NCBI RefSeq assembly: GCF_943372915.1
Contig: NZ_CALSAN010000025.1
Location: 1 to 64,000, forward strand
DNA length: 64,000 bases
From: Ferrovibrio terrae_A
GTDB taxonomy: Bacteria > Pseudomonadota > Alphaproteobacteria > Ferrovibrionales > Ferrovibrionaceae
Direction of reading: 5' to 3'
The notes under the pieces were generated by a model, which had not been told where the DNA came from, ran no database searches, and saw nothing but the letters and a program-made list of their open reading frames with translations. Made by a program: the position numbers and the translations under genes. Each line of letters begins with the position of its first letter. Within the stretch, counting starts at the first letter, position 1. Shown one piece after another: positions 24,999 through 40,520 of the stretch.

Positions 24999-26942
24999 TC
25001 AGCCCGCTGCCGCGTTGCCCCAGCGCGCGCGCCAGGCCTGGAACATCAGCACCGTCCACAGGGCATGCTGCCAGTTGCGCCGGCCGCTTAAATGCTCCTG
25101 CCAGCGCTGTTGCACCGGGCCCGGATCGATCAGGCCGTCGCGCCGCAGGCTGGTCTCCGACAGCAGGTCGCCGGCCCAGTCCTTCAGCGGTCCGCGCAGC
25201 CAGTCGCCCACCGGCATGCCGAAGCCGGTTTTCGGCCGTTCCACCATGGCGCGCGGCACATACTTGTAGAGCACCTGCCGCAGCAGCTTCTTGCCCTGGT
25301 TGCCATCCAGCAGCCGGTCGGGCGGCAGGGTCCAGGCATATTCGACCACGCGGTGATCCAGCAACGGCACGCGCGCTTCCAGCGCCACCGCCATGCTGGC
25401 GCGATCCACCTTGGTCAGGATGTCGTCGGGCAGATAGGTGGTCATGTCGCGATAGCGCAGGCGGGCGATGGTTTCCGGCAGGTCGTCGGCCAGCGTCGTG
25501 TCCTGCGCGGCGCGCGGGCCGCTGCCGGCCACCATGGCCTCGCCATCCCATTGCGACACCAGCGCGCCATACATGGCATCTGCATCGGCCTCGGCCAGGA
25601 TGGCGGCGCCCTTGTGAATCTTGTCGCCGAGGAATTTCGGCTTGTGGCGCGCCGGCACCGGCGAGAACAGCGTATCCCAGGCATCGGGCGACAGCATCTG
25701 CAGCATGCCGGCACCGGCGCGGCGCAGCGGCAGCGGCAGCGGTCCGACGCCGTTCCACACCCGGTCGATGCCGAGATAGCGCACATAGCCGGCGAAGATC
25801 TCGTCGCCGCCATCGCCCGACAGCGACACGGTGACCTTCTCGCGCGCCAGTTTGGAGACGAGGTAGGTGGGAATCTGCGAGCTGTCGGAAAACGGCTCGT
25901 CATACATGAAGGGCAGGTCGGGGATCACATCGCGCGCATGCTGCGGGTCGATCACCAGCTCGGTATGGTCGGTGCCCAGATGCTTGGCCACCGCGCGGGC
26001 ATGGTTGGCCTCGTTGAAATCCTTGTCCTGGAAGCCGATGGAAAAGGTCTTCACGGCTTGCGTCGACTGCGCCTGCATCAGCGCCACGACGGTTGATGAA
26101 TCGATACCGCCCGAGAGGAACGCGCCCAGCGGCACATCGGCCATCATGCGGCGCTTCACCGCATCCTTCAGCAGGTCGTGCAGCACCTCCAGCTGCTCGG
26201 CTTCGCTGCGCGTATCGCGGTTGCGCATGCCGTCGCGGGCGATCTGGCGCAGATCCCAGAAGCAGGTCAGGGTTTCGGTGCCATCGGGATCGAGGCGCAG
26301 GATATGGCCGGGCTGCAGCTTCTGCACATTGCTGTGGATCGAGCGCGGTGCCGGCACATAACCGTAGCGCAGATAGCCGGCCAGTGCCGTCGGGTCCAGC
26401 TGCGGTACCCAGCCCGGATAGGCGGTCAGCGCCTTTAGCTCCGACCCGAACAGCAAGGCCGGGCCTTCATCAGTGTTCTGCCTGCTCCAGTAGACCGGCT
26501 TGATGCCCAGCCGGTCGCGCACCAGCCAGATCACGCGGTCTTTGCGGTCCCACAGGGCGAAGGCGAACATGCCGATGAAGCGCGGGATGGCTTTTTCCAC
26601 GCCCCAGGCGGCGCAGGCTTCCAGCAGCACTTCGGTATCCGATGTGCCGCGCCAGTTTATCCCCGGCAGATCGCGCGCCACCTCGGCGGAGTTGAAGATC
26701 TCGCCGTTGTAGCAAATGACGAAGCGCTCGCTGGCGCTCAGCATCGGCTGGGCGCCGGTCGGCGTCAGGTCGACGATGGCGAGGCGGCGGTGGCCCAGCG
26801 CCAGCCCGGCGCCGGCATCAACCCAGCGGGTATCGGCATCGGGGCCGCGATAGGCGATGGCATCGGTCATCGCCTTTACCCGGCTGCTGAGCAGGTCGGG
26901 CGGGGTCTCGCGCCAGGTCAGGAAGCCGGCAATGCCGCACAT
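24999..26942 (-). CDS. asnB: Asparagine synthase (glutamine-hydrolysing)
   Basis: This 647-residue enzyme has an N-terminal Ntn-type glutaminase whose nucleophile is C2 (MCGIAGF), with the YRGPDA and GHRRLAIVD blocks. The C-terminal synthetase has the ATP pyrophosphatase loop LSGGIDSS (near 270). It amidates aspartate with glutamine nitrogen, or acts similarly on an envelope sugar or peptide, as close relatives sit in exopolysaccharide clusters. No such cluster is seen here, so general asparagine synthesis is the simplest reading. The gene stands alone on the minus strand. Confidence 0.92.
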   Translation of the reverse strand: MCGIAGFLTWRETPPDLLSSRVKAMTDAIAYRGPDADTRWVDAGAGLALGHRRLAIVDLTPTGAQPMLSASERFVICYNGEIFNSAEVARDLPGINWRGTSDTEVLLEACAAWGVEKAIPRFIGMFAFALWDRKDRVIWLVRDRLGIKPVYWSRQNTDEGPALLFGSELKALTAYPGWVPQLDPTALAGYLRYGYVPAPRSIHSNVQKLQPGHILRLDPDGTETLTCFWDLRQIARDGMRNRDTRSEAEQLEVLHDLLKDAVKRRMMADVPLGAFLSGGIDSSTVVALMQAQSTQAVKTFSIGFQDKDFNEANHARAVAKHLGTDHTELVIDPQHARDVIPDLPFMYDEPFSDSSQIPTYLVSKLAREKVTVSLSGDGGDEIFAGYVRYLGIDRVWNGVGPLPLPLRRAGAGMLQMLSPDAWDTLFSPVPARHKPKFLGDKIHKGAAILAEADADAMYGALVSQWDGEAMVAGSGPRAAQDTTLADDLPETIARLRYRDMTTYLPDDILTKVDRASMAVALEARVPLLDHRVVEYAWTLPPDRLLDGNQGKKLLRQVLYKYVPRAMVERPKTGFGMPVGDWLRGPLKDWAGDLLSETSLRRDGLIDPGPVQQRWQEHLSGRRNWQHALWTVLMFQAWRARWGNAAAG

Positions 26943-27033
26943 ATAGAGAGTCCTATCGGCCGGGGAGGGCTGCCCTGTGTTTAGGGGAGTCGGACGGACA
27001 GGTAAATGATTCCTCTGGCTCTCACCGCGGTCA

Positions 27034-27062
27034 TTGACATTTATTCCTATATACTCTATTTG
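27034..27062 (+). promoter_or_regulatory. Candidate sigma-70 promoter
   Basis: TTGACA (27034-27039) is followed after 17 bases by TATTTG (27057-27062) in a locally AT-rich stretch, 30 bases before the start of the orphan repeat-containing gene. CTGGAGG at 27079-27085 would be its ribosome-binding site. Confidence 0.5.
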
Positions 27063-27091
27063 TTCTATAAGGTCAAGCCTGGAGGCCCGCC

Positions 27092-27841
27092 ATGTCCGTA
27101 TCCGTCGCCGCCCCGCGCCCGAAACGCAAATCCCCCACCCGGATCGACTGGAAGGGCATTGCCCGCCAGCTGGCCGAAGGCGCCCGGCCCACCACCGTGG
27201 CGGCAGCGGCCGGCATCGAGGAAGACCGGCTCTGGCGTCATCTGCGCGCCAGCCTGCGCTTTCGCTTCTATCTGGCCCAGGCGCTGGAGCGGCAGCGCCT
27301 GCTGGCCGGCCTCCAGCTGGGCGCGGCAGGGCGGAGCGCGGCGCTGAGCCGCAGCCTGAATCCTGAAAGCCTCGACAGCGACCTGCTCAGATGCCTGCTT
27401 GCGGAAAGCCAGCCGGACGGCATCGCCCAGCAGGTCGAGCAGCTGGGCGCCACCGGCCAGCGCCCACCCAATATGGCGTTCCGCCGCCGCATCGCTGCCG
27501 AGCGCCGGCAGATGGATGCCCAGGTGGCGGCGATCCGCGCCGAATGCGCCGCCGAAGCGGCCGGCAGCATGGAGAAGTCCGACGAAACGCCACGAAGCAC
27601 CACGAATGCTGGCGAACACCAGCGAAGCGCCACGAATGCTGGCGAAGCCCAGCGAAGCACAGCGAACACCGGCGAAGCATCGGCAAGCCCGAACACGCCC
27701 GGTGCGGTTTCCGCCCGCCCGGCGCGCCCGTCATCGTCGCGGGTCACGCATGCACCGGCCATTGTCGATCTCGATGGTCCCGATCTGGCGCGGCTGCGCG
27801 CCAGTGGTGCCCTGTCGCCCGGCGGCCCGTCCGGCGATTGA
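27092..27841 (+). CDS. Orphan HTH-like protein with a 10-residue repeat
   Basis: I do not recognise this 249-residue protein. Residues 20-60 (IDWKGIARQLAEGARPTTVA, then the next helix EEDRLWRHLRAS) look like a terminase-small-subunit or resolvase-like helix-turn-helix. An Ala/Arg/Gln-rich helical middle follows, then a Ser/Thr/Asn/Gly tail built from a 10-residue repeat with the theme R-S-x-x-N-x-G-E-x-x (about 165-200). The start has a good GGAGG and an upstream promoter. Two other frames stay open across the repeat, so frame choice rests on the start signals and the HTH-like N-terminus. Confidence 0.6.
   Translation: MSVSVAAPRPKRKSPTRIDWKGIARQLAEGARPTTVAAAAGIEEDRLWRHLRASLRFRFYLAQALERQRLLAGLQLGAAGRSAALSRSLNPESLDSDLLRCLLAESQPDGIAQQVEQLGATGQRPPNMAFRRRIAAERRQMDAQVAAIRAECAAEAAGSMEKSDETPRSTTNAGEHQRSATNAGEAQRSTANTGEASASPNTPGAVSARPARPSSSRVTHAPAIVDLDGPDLARLRASGALSPGGPSGD
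27581..27690 (+). repeat. Decamer-based tandem repeat within the orphan gene
   Basis: About 11 consecutive 10-base units follow the pattern NNCGAANNNN, for example CACGAATGCT, GGCGAACACC and AGCGAAGCGC. They are organised as a 30-base higher-order unit (27601-27630, 27631-27660, 27661-27690) that keeps the reading frame. Unit identity decays toward 27690. Confidence 0.85.
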
Positions 27842-27874
27842 CTCCGATCAAGGCGAAAATCGGCCATTTGGCCT

Positions 27875-27902
27875 CTTGTACCGCGACGGCCGCTTCCCAC
27901 AT
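27875..27902 (+). promoter_or_regulatory. Candidate sigma-32 heat-shock promoter of clpB
   Basis: CTTGTA (27875-27880), 15 bases, then CCCACAT (27896-27902) fits the CTTGAA-N(13-17)-CCCCAT heat-shock pattern about 90 bases before the clpB start. Only the similarity to consensus is seen; heat control is expected for clpB. Confidence 0.5.
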
Positions 27903-27992
27903 CTCCTGCAAGAGAGACGCGGGGCCCACCCGCAACCTGCCGCCTGTCGGGGGTTGCCAGCAAAAGCGGGGCCGCCAACCAGGAGTGACCAC

Positions 27993-30596
<2,604 letters not shown>

Positions 30597-30601
30597 CAAG
30601 G

Positions 30602-30637
30602 TATGAATGAAGCCTCTCCCAAGAGGCTTCATTCATA
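30602..30637 (+). terminator. Long hairpin after clpB
   Basis: A perfect 16-bp stem (30602-30617 pairing with 30622-30637) with a CCCA loop starts five bases after the clpB stop. There is no T-tract, so it may be a processing or stabilising hairpin instead of a classic intrinsic terminator. Confidence 0.65.
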
Positions 30638-30641
30638 AAGA

Positions 30642-30773
30642 TCGTCACCCTCGGGCTTGGCCCGAGGGTCCATCCCAACCATCGGCGCATCGGGACGCGC
30701 AGATGGATGCCCGGGTCGTGAAGTTTACCGCCGGGCCGACCTTTGGTCGGACCCGGTGGCCCGGGCATGACGA
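30642..30773. repeat. Dispersed intergenic palindromic repeat, copy B with insertion
   Basis: It starts TCGTCACCCTCGGGCTTGGC and ends CCCGGGCATGACGA. It shares its linkers TCCATCCCAACCATC and CGCGCAGATGGATGC with the copy at 41-132. In the right arm, between ATGCCCGGG and CCCGGGCAT, there are about 40 extra bases that contain their own hairpin CCGACCTTTGGTCGG (30736-30750). Confidence 0.75.
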
Positions 30774-30799
30774 TGAGGTTTTTGTGTTTCGCTGCCGCC

Positions 30800-31408
30800 T
30801 CAATCGCCCGGCAGCATTTTGATATGGCCGGGCTGGCTTGCCACGCGGGCGAGCCAGGCGCGCAGGGCCGGATAGGGCGCCAGGTCGTGATCGGCTTCGT
30901 CGGCGCGGTGCGTATAGGCGTAGAGCGCGATGTCGGCGATGGTGTAGCGGTTGCCGACGAAGAAGTCGGTCTTGCTCAGATGCTGCTCCATCACGCCGAG
31001 CGCGGCGCGGCCCTTTTCCAGCCGCTCGGGCATCTCCGCCATGCGCGGATGCGTGCGGCCGAGATGGCGCAGGATCCAGCGCGGCGTCGCCACGTAAGGC
31101 TCATGGCTGTACTGCTCGAAGAACAGCCATTGCAGCACCTGGGCGCGCGCCAGGCGGCTATCTGGCAGGTAGGCGGTACCGTCGGCGAGGTAATAGAGGA
31201 TGGCATTCGATTCTGGCAGCACGAAGCCGTCCTCCATCTCCAGCGCGGGGATGCGGCCGTTCGGATTCTTGGCCAGGAACGCATGGGTGCGCGTCTCACC
31301 CCTGTCGAGATCGAGTTCGACGCGGGCATAGGGGATGTTCAGCAGTGCCAGGATCAGGCGGCATTTATAGCCGTTGCCGGAGTCGAGATAGTCATACAGC
31401 GTCAGCAT
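30800..31408 (-). CDS. Glutathione S-transferase family protein
   Basis: This 202-residue two-domain protein has an N-terminal thioredoxin-like fold (MLTLYDYLDSGNGYKCRLIL), the cis-proline and glutathione-binding NGRIPALEM and LPESNAILYYL blocks (near 50 and 64), and an all-helical C-terminal domain containing IADIALYAYTHRADE. The residue at the usual Ser/Cys activation site falls in the SGNGYK stretch. It overlaps the stop of the rhodanese gene (ATGA), suggesting a shared thiol or sulfur theme. Confidence 0.9.
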   Translation of the reverse strand: MLTLYDYLDSGNGYKCRLILALLNIPYARVELDLDRGETRTHAFLAKNPNGRIPALEMEDGFVLPESNAILYYLADGTAYLPDSRLARAQVLQWLFFEQYSHEPYVATPRWILRHLGRTHPRMAEMPERLEKGRAALGVMEQHLSKTDFFVGNRYTIADIALYAYTHRADEADHDLAPYPALRAWLARVASQPGHIKMLPGD

Positions 31409-31836
31409 CAGGCAGCGCGCTCCACTTCACCCGCTTCGCGGCCATGGGCATAGGCGAAGCCCTCGTCGGCCCAGCCGGTCATGCCGCCGATCATGATCTT
31501 GACGGCATAGCCGAGCGTGGCGAGTTTTAGCGCGGCACGATCGGCGCCGTTGCAATGCGGGCCGGCGCAGTAGACCACGAACAGCGTGTCGGCCGGCCAG
31601 CTGCGCGCCATGCGCTCCGCCGTGATGTCGGCATGCGGCAGGCTCAGCGCGCCGGGCACATGCGCCTGCGTATAGGCGTTGCGGCCGCGCACATCGAGCA
31701 GCACGAAATCCTGCTGGCCATGGCTGAGCGCGTGATGCACGTCCCAGCAGTCGGCCTCGAAGGTCAGTTTGGCGGCGTAATGCCGCATGGCCTCCGGCGG
31801 CGGGGCGGCGGGGATGGCGGCGACGGTGCTGGGCAT
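31408..31836 (-). CDS. Single-domain rhodanese-like sulfurtransferase
   Basis: This 142-residue rhodanese domain has the CH2A-type VLLDVRGRNAYTQAHVPGA stretch (45-63). The active-site loop CAGPHC begins at C90, the persulfide-carrying cysteine, in VVYCAGPHCNGADRAA. A short N-terminal extension (about 25 residues) is present and no signal peptide is seen. It is transcribed ahead of the GST gene and coupled to it by a one-base overlap. Confidence 0.9.
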   Translation of the reverse strand: MPSTVAAIPAAPPPEAMRHYAAKLTFEADCWDVHHALSHGQQDFVLLDVRGRNAYTQAHVPGALSLPHADITAERMARSWPADTLFVVYCAGPHCNGADRAALKLATLGYAVKIMIGGMTGWADEGFAYAHGREAGEVERAA

Positions 31837-31946
31837 GGCTTCAATCCTTGGGGCGGCAGTGATGCCACAGCCTCGCGTAAGTTCGGCTAATCGACAACCG
31901 AGAGTTTCTGGCTGGAAGGCTTAGGAAAGCTGATGCATGATGGGGC

Positions 31947-32855
31947 ATGCGCCGCCGCCTGCCGCCCCTCAATGCCCTGCGTGCCTTCGAGGCCGCCGCC
32001 CGCCATGCCAGTTTCGCGCTGGCCGCCGCCGAGCTGGGCGTCACGCCGGCCGCGGTCAGCCAGCAGGTCAAGGCGCTGGAGCAGCAGCTGCAGGTGCCGC
32101 TGTTCCGCCGCCAGGCGCGCGGGCTGGCGCTGACCAATGCCGGCCGCGCCTATCTGCCGGGCCTGAGCGAGGGGCTCGATCGCCTCGCCGCCGCCACTGC
32201 GCATCTGCGCGAGGGCCAGGCCACCGGCGTGCTCACCATCACCATGCTGGCGTCGTTTGCCGCCGGCTGGCTGGTGCCGCGGCTCGGCAACTTCCGGCGC
32301 CAGTATCCCGGCATCGACCTGCGCATCGACACCACGCGGCGTCTGGTCGATTTCGTGCGCGAGGATATTGATCTCGCGATCCGCTTCGGTGCCGGACCGT
32401 TCAAGGGCCTGCAGGCCGTGCCGCTGCTGGAGGAGGAGCTGTTCCCGGTGGCGAGTCCGGCGCTGCTGCATGGCGGCGCGCCGCTCACCCGCTTCGAGGA
32501 TCTGGCGCAACACCAGCTGCTGCATGACATGGACGCGCATCCGAACCAGCCGTGGATGAGCTGGCCGCGCTGGTTCGAACGCGCGGGCCTGCCGACCGGC
32601 CCGGCCGAGCGCGGGCTGTTCTTCACCGATTCAAACGTGCTGGTGGCCGCCGCGGTGGCGGGCCAGGGCGTGGCGCTGGGGCGCGCGCCGCATCTGGGCG
32701 AGCATCTGGCCAAGGGCCGCCTGGTGCGGCTGTTCGAGCAGAGCTGGAAGTCGGACTGGCGTTACCACATCGTGGCGCCGGCGGCGCAGTTCAAGCGCCC
32801 GCTGGTGAAGGCGCTGGTCGACTGGCTGCTGGAAGAAGCTAGTCCCCGCGATTGA
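31947..32855 (+). CDS. LysR-family transcriptional regulator (GcvA-like)
   Basis: This 302-residue regulator starts MRRRLPPLNALRAFEAAARH with the winged helix-turn-helix at about 18-60 (SFALAAAELGVTPAAVSQQV). The substrate-binding domain after residue 90 includes LTITMLASFAAGWLVPRL and DLAIRFGAG, the GcvA subgroup pattern. It is divergent from the rhodanese-GST pair across about 110 bases, so those genes are candidate targets. Its last 17 bases overlap the end of the convergent M23 gene. Confidence 0.92.
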   Translation: MRRRLPPLNALRAFEAAARHASFALAAAELGVTPAAVSQQVKALEQQLQVPLFRRQARGLALTNAGRAYLPGLSEGLDRLAAATAHLREGQATGVLTITMLASFAAGWLVPRLGNFRRQYPGIDLRIDTTRRLVDFVREDIDLAIRFGAGPFKGLQAVPLLEEELFPVASPALLHGGAPLTRFEDLAQHQLLHDMDAHPNQPWMSWPRWFERAGLPTGPAERGLFFTDSNVLVAAAVAGQGVALGRAPHLGEHLAKGRLVRLFEQSWKSDWRYHIVAPAAQFKRPLVKALVDWLLEEASPRD

Positions 32856-34227
32856 GCAATGCCAGCTGCGGCGTGCCGCGCAGATCCTTGTCGATGCCAT
32901 CGACATGGCGACGGAAGCGATCGTATTCCTTGCCATCCAGCTTGCGGCCCGAGGGGAAGCGCACGCCGGTCGGATTGATCTGCTTGCCGTTCTGCATCAC
33001 TTCGTAATGCAGATGCGGGCCGGTGGAGCGCCCGGTGGTACCGACCGCGCCGATGATCTGGCCCTGGCGCACGCGCTGGCCGGTCTTCACACCCAGCCGG
33101 CTCATATGGGCATAGGCCGTAGCATAACCGTTGCCGTGCTTGATGCGCACATACTGGCCGTAGGCGCCGTTCCAGCCGGCAACTTCGACAACGCCCTCGC
33201 CGGCGGCCTGGATCGGCGTGCCGGTCAGCGCGCCGAAATCGACGCCCTTGTGCATCATGCTGAAACCGAGGATCGGATGATGGCGCATGCCAAAGCCCGA
33301 GGTGAGACGGGCGCCGTCGATCGGCGTGCGCAGCAGTGCCTTGCGCACGCTGGAACCGGCCGGCGTGAAGTAATCGGACTCGCCGCCATCGCTGGGCTGA
33401 TAGAAGTAGTAGCGCAGCTCGCGACCAGACAGCGTCATCGATGCCGCTGCGATGCGGCCGGTCTTCACCGTTGTGCCCGCATCGTCGTAATGGCGATCGA
33501 AGAACAGTTCGAAGCGATCGCCCGGCTGCACTTCGCGCTGGAAGTCGACATCGTATGAGAAGATGCGGATGAATTCGCTGAGCAGCGTGTTGTTCAGGCC
33601 GGCAGCAATGCCGGCATTGTACAGGCTGTCGTCGATCTGGCCGGCAACGCGCGCGCGATCGACATTGAATTCGCGAATGGTCTCGTTGGCGCGGAAGCCC
33701 GCATCGCTGCGCGTGACATTCACTTCGCGCTCGATGCTGGGGCTGAGCGAAAGTTCGAACAGGCGATAGCTGTCGGCATCGTTGCGCTCAAACGTGAGCG
33801 TGATTTCCTGGCCGACCTTCAGCTTGCGCGGATTGAATTTCGCATGCAGCGCGTTGATCGCCGCCTGGCTGTCAGACGGTTCTGCGCCGGCTTCGGTGAG
33901 CAGCGCCATCAGCGTATCGCCGGGCGCGACTGCGACCTTCTTCAAAACCTTGGTCGGCAGCAAATCGTCGGGATTGAAGTCTGCCGGCCACCAGTGGTCG
34001 GGCTGGCTGACGAAGTTCTCCAGCGCCGGCGCCAGGCGGAAGGCCTCGGCCACGGCATGTTCGACGGCATAGCTGGGATCAACGACCAAAGAGGTGCGGT
34101 TGGCGGGGCTATAATAGAGGGAAGCGGCAGCCAGACCGGAGGCCAGAACGGCGCCGGTGAGAATCACGCGCGGGCTCCGCAGGGCCTTGGAAACGGCTAA
34201 GCGGTTGGAATCAAACGACTTAGGCAA
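32839..34227 (-). CDS. Membrane-anchored M23 peptidoglycan endopeptidase
   Basis: This 462-residue envelope protein has an N-terminal membrane anchor (about 20-40, ILTGAVLASGLAAASLYYS), then an OapA/LysM-like domain (VAPGDTLMALLTEAG, near 96). A Csd3/MepM-type middle domain follows. The LytM catalytic domain has zinc ligands in HHPILGFSMMHKGVDFG (near 316-332) and HLHYEVM (near 408-414). It should cleave peptide cross-links between stem peptides (MepM-like) during cell elongation. It is transcribed away from the rRNA operon. Confidence 0.93.
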   Translation of the reverse strand: MPKSFDSNRLAVSKALRSPRVILTGAVLASGLAAASLYYSPANRTSLVVDPSYAVEHAVAEAFRLAPALENFVSQPDHWWPADFNPDDLLPTKVLKKVAVAPGDTLMALLTEAGAEPSDSQAAINALHAKFNPRKLKVGQEITLTFERNDADSYRLFELSLSPSIEREVNVTRSDAGFRANETIREFNVDRARVAGQIDDSLYNAGIAAGLNNTLLSEFIRIFSYDVDFQREVQPGDRFELFFDRHYDDAGTTVKTGRIAAASMTLSGRELRYYFYQPSDGGESDYFTPAGSSVRKALLRTPIDGARLTSGFGMRHHPILGFSMMHKGVDFGALTGTPIQAAGEGVVEVAGWNGAYGQYVRIKHGNGYATAYAHMSRLGVKTGQRVRQGQIIGAVGTTGRSTGPHLHYEVMQNGKQINPTGVRFPSGRKLDGKEYDRFRRHVDGIDKDLRGTPQLALLNRGD

Positions 34228-34376
34228 TACGAATCCCCTGTATTCGGTACGCGCCCCCCGTCGGGCGCAACGACTATCGCCACCCGGGACTCATGGGTCA
34301 AGAAATTATAGTTAGCAGCTGCGGGAAATTATCGGCGCGCCGCGGTATGATTCGACGCAATGTCATTACCAAATCT

Positions 34377-34385
34377 TGTGGATAA
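34377..34385 (-). promoter_or_regulatory. Perfect DnaA box
   Basis: TGTGGATAA on the plus strand is the complement of the strong DnaA box TTATCCACA. It is a single copy, 53 bases upstream of the rRNA promoter -35. One box is not an origin; it could be a DnaA regulatory site or chance. Confidence 0.45.
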
Positions 34386-34437
34386 TTCAGCACTTATCCC
34401 CATTTCGTGGGGTATGTATTTTTTTTGAAATTAGCCG

Positions 34438-34466
34438 TTGACGGCATGGGGTGATCTGAATATAAA
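34438..34466 (+). promoter_or_regulatory. Strong sigma-70 promoter of the rRNA operon
   Basis: TTGACG (34438-34443), a 17-base spacer and TATAAA (34461-34466) are preceded by an AT-rich UP-like stretch (ATTTTTTTTGAAATTA, 34419-34434). It lies about 400 bases before the 16S gene, and is the best promoter in the window. Confidence 0.85.
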
Positions 34467-34868
34467 CCGCCCCACGACGCGGCCGGACGGTGTCCCAGAG
34501 TAGCGTAAGGGAAACACGGAACGGCAGCGTCTTTTCTGTCTCTAAAGGGTACGAACCCTGTGGATGACGGGGATGCCGCAAGGCAGACAAGCCCACACTG
34601 GTGGGTGAGCCGGGAAACCGGTTTGTTGTTGGACATCGTAAATCGGAATGGAAGAGATGCGTGGGCGGCGGTGCCGATCACACAAAGTCTCAAGCCTTCG
34701 GGCCGAGAGATAGAGTGGATCAAAACTGTTTTGCTCAAGCATCACTTAGTAAGGTGTCGGTGTCGTTTCACGACGATATCGACAAATGCTATGCGATGCC
34801 ATCATGACCCCCGACCGCAAGGTTGATCATGATGGCTACAGTGAAAGTAAGACAGGATATCTCAAGTC
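34467..34868 (+). other. rRNA operon leader
   Basis: About 400 transcribed bases without a gene. They contain a 17-base TTGTTGTTGGACATCGT (34623-34639) that recurs in the 16S-23S spacer (36919-36935). The last 40 bases before the 16S should pair with the 36354-36400 region to make the RNase III processing stem, but I have not folded it. Confidence 0.7.
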
Positions 34869-36361
<1,493 letters not shown>

Positions 36362-36587
36362 TTTGATCTTTGTATTTGCTCACGCGAATACAGATCAGAT
36401 CTGCAGACATCGGATGCATCCTGTTCGCCTCATCTGCCCATCGGGTGGAGGGCAAACAAAGGGCATCTGAAAAACTGCACCGCCGTCTTCGTATCTCTTC
36501 CAATCGGAAAACGTGGTTTGGTGGCACCCCTGAGCCTTGGCCTAGTCCTGTTCAGGACGTGGCCTTGCGACCTGGGGCAGGCGTCCT

Positions 36588-36664
36588 GGGCTCGTAGCTC
36601 AGTTGGTCAGAGCGCGCGCTTGATAAGCGTGAGGTCGGAAGTTCAAATCTTCCCGGGCCCACCA
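36588..36664 (+). tRNA. tRNA-Ile (GAT anticodon)
   Basis: A 77-base cloverleaf with acceptor stem GGGCTCG / CGGGCCC, D-arm AGCTCAGTTGGTCAGAGC, anticodon loop TTGATAA (GAT), T-arm GGAAGTTCAAATCTTCC, and an encoded CCA. The position between 16S and 23S and the pairing with tRNA-Ala are classic for bacteria. Confidence 0.97.
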
Positions 36665-36737
36665 TTCTTTCGGTCGATCGCTGCGATTTCATGCGCGACG
36701 GCGCGACTTTCTCTGGCGATGGACCTGAACAAAATTC

Positions 36738-36813
36738 GGGGCTGTAGCTCAGTTGGGAGAGCGCGTGCTTTGCAAGCATGAGGTCATCGGTTCGATCCCG
36801 TTCAGCTCCACCA
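36738..36813 (+). tRNA. tRNA-Ala (TGC anticodon)
   Basis: A 76-base cloverleaf with acceptor stem GGGGCTG / CAGCTCC (one G-T pair), D-arm AGCTCAGTTGGGAGAGC, anticodon loop TTTGCAA (TGC), T-loop TTCGATC, and an encoded CCA. Confidence 0.97.
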
Positions 36814-37179
36814 ATTTTGCCTAGGCAATTTTTGGCGGATGAAGTTTTCCGATTTACCGAATAGTGATTTCGGCATTCGCTCTTTGCTCAAGGCCTTGGC
36901 CTTGGCATTCGTATGCCGTTGTTGTTGGACATCGTGAATAAGTATGTATCCTGACCTCGGGCACTCTCAGGTCAGTCAGGACAGCCTGTCGCAAGACAGA
37001 TCGGCCTGGTTGATGGAGAAGTGTTCGATAGTTTAGGGATGATGCGTGTTGACAGGCTGGTCTCTAGGGGCTGGCGGTTGGCGCGACATCGTTCTCTGTA
37101 TCAATGCGAGAGTGCACGTTGTTGCAAGGTTTGAAGGCTCCGGCTTTTGATCCCTGTACATGACGGGCTTCAAGCTGAG
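36814..37179 (+). other. 16S-23S spacer, second part
   Basis: A 366-base transcribed spacer without a gene. It contains CGCTCTTTGCTCA (36878-36890), which resembles the boxA antitermination element TGCTCTTTAACA. About 30 bases later comes the 17-base word TTGTTGTTGGACATCGT (36919-36935) shared with the leader. The rest should be the 23S processing stalk. Confidence 0.6.
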
Positions 37180-39918
<2,739 letters not shown>

Positions 39919-40064
39919 CAGCATTAGCCCGCCATGTGCAGCGGTCAGACGCCGCACGCGCTTCTTAGGAAGCAGCTGTTCTTCGGAACAGATGGCAATG
40001 AAACAAGCGCTCAGCATTGATACAAACCAGGATACATACTGAATGCAGGCCCGCCGTGCTTTAT

Positions 40065-40184
40065 TGGCTTGGTGGCCTTAGCGAGGACGCAACACCCGAT
40101 CCCATCCCGAACTCGGCCGTGAAAGTCCCCAGCGCCGATGGTACTTCGTCTTAAGACGCGGAAGAGTAGGTCGCTGCCAAGCCT
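40065..40184 (+). rRNA. rrf: 5S ribosomal RNA
   Basis: The terminal stem GGCTTGG (40066-40072) pairs with CCAAGCC (40177-40183). The interior has the conserved CCCGATCCCATCCCGAACTC and GAGAGTAGGTCGCTGCC-like blocks. Ends are approximate. Confidence 0.95.
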
Positions 40185-40225
40185 ATCAAGCACGGTCCGC
40201 TTGCATTCACTTCACGAACCAACAG

Positions 40226-40265
40226 CAATTCAAGGGCGTCATTCTGGCGCCCTTGAATTGTTTTT
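40226..40265 (+). terminator. rRNA operon terminator
   Basis: A perfect 13-bp stem CAATTCAAGGGCG / CGCCCTTGAATTG with a nine-base loop, followed by TTTTT. It lies between 5S and tRNA-fMet. Confidence 0.93.
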
Positions 40266-40274
40266 ACGCCTTGC

Positions 40275-40393
<119 letters not shown>

Positions 40394-40419
40394 GCTTCGT
40401 CACTATGGTCAAAAGACCT

Positions 40420-40439
40420 TTTGATCCAAATTTGCTCCA
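40420..40439 (+). repeat. Island-internal 20-bp direct repeat, left copy
   Basis: TTTGATCCAAATTTGCTCCA is repeated exactly at 51436-51455, about 70 bases inside the left att block and about 105 bases inside the right one. It may be an integrase arm-binding site. Confidence 0.8.
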
Positions 40440-40520
40440 TTGGCGTCAGTCCGAGGTTTGCAAAAGCCTCTTCTTGCACCGGTCAGGCCGCAGTATCCGG
40501 CCCAACCGGGGAAGACGACG

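Noticed and set aside
27581..27690. CRISPR array
   Set aside because: Units are 10 bases without spacers, they are translated in frame, and no cas genes are near. I saw no CRISPR array in the window.
34377..34385. Replication origin near the rRNA operon
   Set aside because: A single perfect DnaA box is present without a cluster, an AT-rich unwinding element, or dnaA/dnaN/parAB genes.
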